Assembly: GCA_030039695.1 (NCBI GenBank)
Contig: JASHVB010000548.1
Span: forward strand, 1-6,232
DNA from: Acetobacteraceae bacterium
Lineage (GTDB): Bacteria; Pseudomonadota; Alphaproteobacteria; Acetobacterales; Acetobacteraceae
DNA length: 6,232 nt
Direction of reading: 5' to 3'
Both the position numbers and the translations under genes were made by a program. Of the stretch, positions 5,610-6,232 are shown in pieces. The stretch's first letter is position 1. Each line of letters begins with the position of its first letter. The notes beneath the pieces are model-generated. The model was given only the letters and a program-made list of their open reading frames with translations, was not told the origin of the DNA and searched no databases.

Positions 5610-6158
5610 CTAAGGCTTGGCCCGCCAGCGGCGGCGGTGCTGTGCATGCTCTGCACCCGAACCGACCGCGGCCGCCAGCCCATGTGATAGCCGCTCCAGC
5701 TCGCTCTGCAGAACGCGCGCCTCCTGCAACGACACGTCGCCCAGGTCGCGCACATAGGCGCGCAGCTCATCGATCGTCGCCCGGCGTTCGTCCTCGGACA
5801 CTCCGCTGCTCATCAGTGCCTGCAACAGGTCAGCCTGGTGCTCGCCATACATTTCCGCCAAGCGCCGCCAGTAACGAAACCCGCTGGACGCGGCGACCAT
5901 CCAGGTCTGACCGAGAAAGGTCGCAATATCCACACTGTCCGGCGCTATCGATGCATCGGTGGCAGGGCTGCCGGCCTGTCGGAAGGGTTCGATCAGCGGG
6001 GCAAAAACCGCCGCGGCGCGCGTTCTGTCAGTCGGGCCGGCCATGCTGTTCAAGATGGCGGCGCCAAGCGTACAGGCACTACTCAACGCCCTGGCGAATT
6101 CGCTCAGCCCGTCGCCGGCCTGCGGACTGGCGCCGGCGCCGTCTGCGTCTTCCGCCAT
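5610..6158 (-). CDS. helical protein with weak PhaE/phasin-like resemblance
   Basis: This 182-residue protein has no signal peptide and no clear membrane segment. An Ala/Gly-rich, acidic N-terminus is followed by SGFRYWRRLAEMYGEHQADL (92-111) and a long charged helix 123-162 (DERRATIDELRAYVRDLGDV, then SLQEARVLQSELERL), ending in a basic tail HRRRWRAKP. The Trp-containing segment followed by an amphipathic C-terminal helix recalls the PhaE subunit of class III polyhydroxyalkanoate synthases and phasins, which coat storage granules; this is a resemblance by eye, not an identification. PhaE proteins are usually longer (about 350 residues). ATG 6158 was chosen over the upstream ATG at 6227 because GAAAGG lies eight bases before it and a good promoter would start transcription near 6189. 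It precedes the prenyl synthase gene on the same strand with a 253-base gap. Confidence 0.7.
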   Translation of the reverse strand: MAEDADGAGASPQAGDGLSEFARALSSACTLGAAILNSMAGPTDRTRAAAVFAPLIEPFRQAGSPATDASIAPDSVDIATFLGQTWMVAASSGFRYWRRLAEMYGEHQADLLQALMSSGVSEDERRATIDELRAYVRDLGDVSLQEARVLQSELERLSHGLAAAVGSGAEHAQHRRRWRAKP

Positions 6159-6166
6159 GACAGCTG

Positions 6167-6172
6167 CCTTTC
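6167..6172 (-). promoter_or_regulatory. ribosome binding site GAAAGG for the PhaE-like gene
   Basis: GAAAGG on the minus strand ends eight bases before the ATG at 6158. It supports this start over the longer frame that opens at 6227. Confidence 0.6.
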
Positions 6173-6195
6173 GACCAAGAAACGATGTTGCGCCC

Positions 6196-6223
6196 AGCAT
6201 AGCACGCAGTTCCACTCCGGCAA
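6196..6223 (-). promoter_or_regulatory. sigma-70 promoter with extended -10 for the PhaE-like gene
   Basis: On the minus strand, TTGCCG (6223-6218) and TATGCT (6201-6196) are separated by 16 bases, and TGC just before the -10 makes an extended -10 element. Transcription would begin near 6189, leaving a leader of about 30 bases before the ATG at 6158. This is the best promoter match in the window. Confidence 0.5.
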
Positions 6224-6232
6224 TCATTCGTC

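Noticed and set aside
5069..6160. 363-codon open frame on the + strand spanning two minus-strand genes
   Set aside because: It is antisense to two better-supported genes, runs across the REP-like element and structured gap, is rich in Arg/Pro/Ala as expected of a mirror frame in GC-rich DNA, and shows no domain.
6159..6227. 23-residue N-terminal extension of the PhaE-like protein
   Set aside because: The candidate promoter (6223-6196) lies inside it, and a good ribosome site serves the ATG at 6158.

Overview
The window is high-GC bacterial chromosome, most like a proteobacterium and possibly a betaproteobacterium. This rests on strong GC bias at third codon positions, the kinds of proteins present, and dispersed palindromes resembling GTCATTGCGAGG...CCTCGCAATGAC. 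No rRNA, tRNA, CRISPR array, transposase or phage gene was seen, and the taxonomic guess has no marker gene behind it.

Layout. (1) 1-138, + strand: C-terminal end of a methylmalonyl-CoA epimerase-type VOC protein. (2) 139-314: gap with a degraded palindromic repeat, a possible promoter and a strong ribosome binding site. (3) 315-2666, + strand: full-length molybdenum hydroxylase large subunit (xanthine dehydrogenase/CoxL superfamily, not a true CO dehydrogenase) with no Fe-S or FAD subunit gene beside it. (4) 2667-3201: no intact gene. It holds a strong hairpin and what looks like the frameshifted remnant of a minus-strand gene for a secreted protein. (5) 3202-4263, + strand: a TonB-type energy transducer with an unusual N-terminal extension of three 25-residue repeats, and an 18-bp near-perfect palindrome resembling a zinc-uptake-regulator (Zur) box over its first codons. 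(6) 4264-4438: convergent gap with a strong GGCGCGCC hairpin. (7) 4439-5356, - strand: a polyprenyl (isoprenyl) diphosphate synthase homologue that keeps both aspartate-rich motifs but lacks two usual lysines. (8) 5357-5609: gap with a second copy of the palindromic repeat, interleaved inverted repeats and an orphan TATAAT. (9) 5610-6158, - strand: a 182-residue helical protein weakly resembling PHA-synthase subunit PhaE/phasins, with its own good promoter.

The genes do not form one obvious pathway. The epimerase (propionyl-CoA/methylmalonyl-CoA metabolism) and the hydroxylase are co-directional and may be co-transcribed. The hydroxylase needs partner subunits encoded elsewhere. TonB would power outer-membrane receptors with ExbB/ExbD, which are also not here. 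The prenyl synthase and the PhaE/phasin-like protein lie in tandem on the other strand and may share a lipid- or granule-related role, but the 253-bp structured gap between them argues against a tight operon.

No complete new system is evident. The best leads are the TonB repeat extension with its palindromic operator candidate, the lysine-deficient prenyl synthase next to the PhaE-like protein, and the structured 5450-5588 region.
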